13,073 bases of DNA from an uncultured Collinsella sp. (lineage in GTDB: Bacteria; Actinomycetota; Coriobacteriia; Coriobacteriales; Coriobacteriaceae): assembly GCA_905204635.1 (NCBI GenBank), contig CAJLAN010000026.1, positions 1 to 13,073 of the forward strand, read 5' to 3'. Position 1 is the stretch's first letter. Every line of letters begins with the position of its first letter. The notes under the pieces are model-generated. The model searched no databases. It worked only from the letters and a program-made list of their open reading frames with translations, and was not told where the DNA came from. The position numbers and the translations under genes were made by a program. Shown here in pieces: positions 12,302 through 13,073 of this stretch.

Positions 12302-13073
12302 CTACCTCACGTTGTCATTCATCGCGAAAGAGTTCTTCATGGCGCAGCTCGTGGTGTAGAGCACCTTGCCCAGCAGGGCATCGGTCTCCACGCGAACACG
12401 CTCGGCGAAGGCCTCGTTGGCGCGGGCAAGCTCGGCGGGCACATCGGCCTCGGGTAGCGCGGCAACAGCGGCGTCGACGTCATGGATCTGCTTGTGACCC
12501 ATGCCACCGACCTTCTCCTGATAGTCCTCCACAGCGCGGCCGCACTCATGGAAGCGGACGTCGGCCAGGGCGCCGATCAGGCGATTTGCCCAATAGAAAT
12601 TCTCGGACGTCACGCGGGCCTGCGTGTCGGCATAGTACTCGGGCATGGTCTCGACGTTGGCATACAGCGGGACCAGCGCGTTAAACGAGTTGGAGCCAAA
12701 GGCCATCCACTGCACGGCGCGATACGCCGGCTGCGCATAGGGGCGCAGCTGCAACACGGCGAGCTGGCTGTTGCGGTTGATGCCGATGGGGCGATAGGCG
12801 CCGCGCGTGGCGGGCGTGCCCTTACTGCCGTAGCAGTCGTACTCCGTGCCCTGGTAGTGGCTCGAGAGTACGTACTTAATGTCCTCGATGGTCACTTTGC
12901 GCTCGGGCACACGGCTCCAGGGGATGTCGTCGCTCTCGGGCGTGTAGTCGGCGTCGGGGCCATCCCACACATCACTGGGGTTGAGGCAGCGCTGCATGTA
13001 CCAGGCGCGCGGCGTGTTGTAGACATGGTCGCTGTCGCTGTGCGAGCCAAAGGCCTCGCGCGGGTTAAAGACG
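12302..13073 (-). CDS. C69-family dipeptidase, C-terminal part
   Basis: The frame is open to the right edge, so the N-terminus lies outside; 256 residues are visible, ending at TAG 12302-12304. The visible segment begins VFNPREAFGSHSDSDHVYN and continues with TPRAWYMQRCLNPS, then a WSRVPERKVTIEDIKYVLSS segment, a YRPIGINRNSQLAVLQLRP strand pair and a WMAFGSNSFNALVPLY segment. These are typical of the C69 (PepD-like) Ntn-hydrolase dipeptidases, which cleave dipeptides using an N-terminal cysteine exposed by processing. That catalytic cysteine would be encoded beyond 13073, so activity cannot be judged. The C-terminus is helical and ends in FAMNDNVR. It is followed 99 bases later by the phasin-like gene on the same strand; only a weak hairpin (12268-12281) lies between. 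Confidence 0.85.
   Translation of the reverse strand, partial: VFNPREAFGSHSDSDHVYNTPRAWYMQRCLNPSDVWDGPDADYTPESDDIPWSRVPERKVTIEDIKYVLSSHYQGTEYDCYGSKGTPATRGAYRPIGINRNSQLAVLQLRPYAQPAYRAVQWMAFGSNSFNALVPLYANVETMPEYYADTQARVTSENFYWANRLIGALADVRFHECGRAVEDYQEKVGGMGHKQIHDVDAAVAALPEADVPAELARANEAFAERVRVETDALLGKVLYTTSCAMKNSFAMNDNVR

Overview
The window looks like chromosomal DNA of a moderately high-GC, gut-type actinobacterium of the class Coriobacteriia, most likely Collinsella or a close relative. This is inferred from base composition, from a class III (Firmicutes-type) fructose bisphosphatase in a high-GC genome, and from large surface proteins that combine DUF4430, beta-propeller and InlB B-repeat modules with a C-terminal membrane anchor. 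No sequence search was run. The window shows no insertion sequence, phage gene, CRISPR array, tRNA or rRNA.

Layout. Positions 1-405 hold the C-terminal end of an unrecognised, possibly TIM-barrel protein, closed by a terminator. A DegV-family lipid-binding protein follows on the minus strand (487-1377). A 320-base divergent gap carries a perfect 11-bp inverted repeat just upstream of fbp (1698-3614, plus strand). Two paralogous GtrA-family membrane proteins follow on the plus strand (3693-4088 and 4308-4715), with several strong RNA hairpins in the gaps, and end at an intrinsic terminator. From about 4816 to the right edge all genes are on the minus strand.

The most interesting part is the minus-strand unit 4816-9936. 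In transcription order it has a promoter, a recognisable cobalamin (B12) riboswitch (9726-9898), a 143-base leader, a 1264-residue secreted protein and a 303-residue membrane-anchored protein whose start codon abuts the upstream stop, then a terminator. The large protein has a signal peptide, four tandem DUF4430 (transcobalamin C-terminal-like) domains, a PQQ-like beta-propeller, an InlB B-repeat, low-complexity stalks and a degenerate sortase-like tail. The small protein presents one DUF4430 domain on a long disordered stalk. B12 control together with five transcobalamin-like domains suggests a cell-surface corrinoid-capture system. That function is inferred, and no transporter gene lies in this unit.

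Upstream of it (transcription order right to left) are the end of a C69-family dipeptidase (12302-13073), a small phasin-like protein (11786-12202) and an AarF/UbiB-family atypical kinase (10014-11777). The last two form a tight operon that ends in a terminator overlapping the promoter of the B12-regulated unit.
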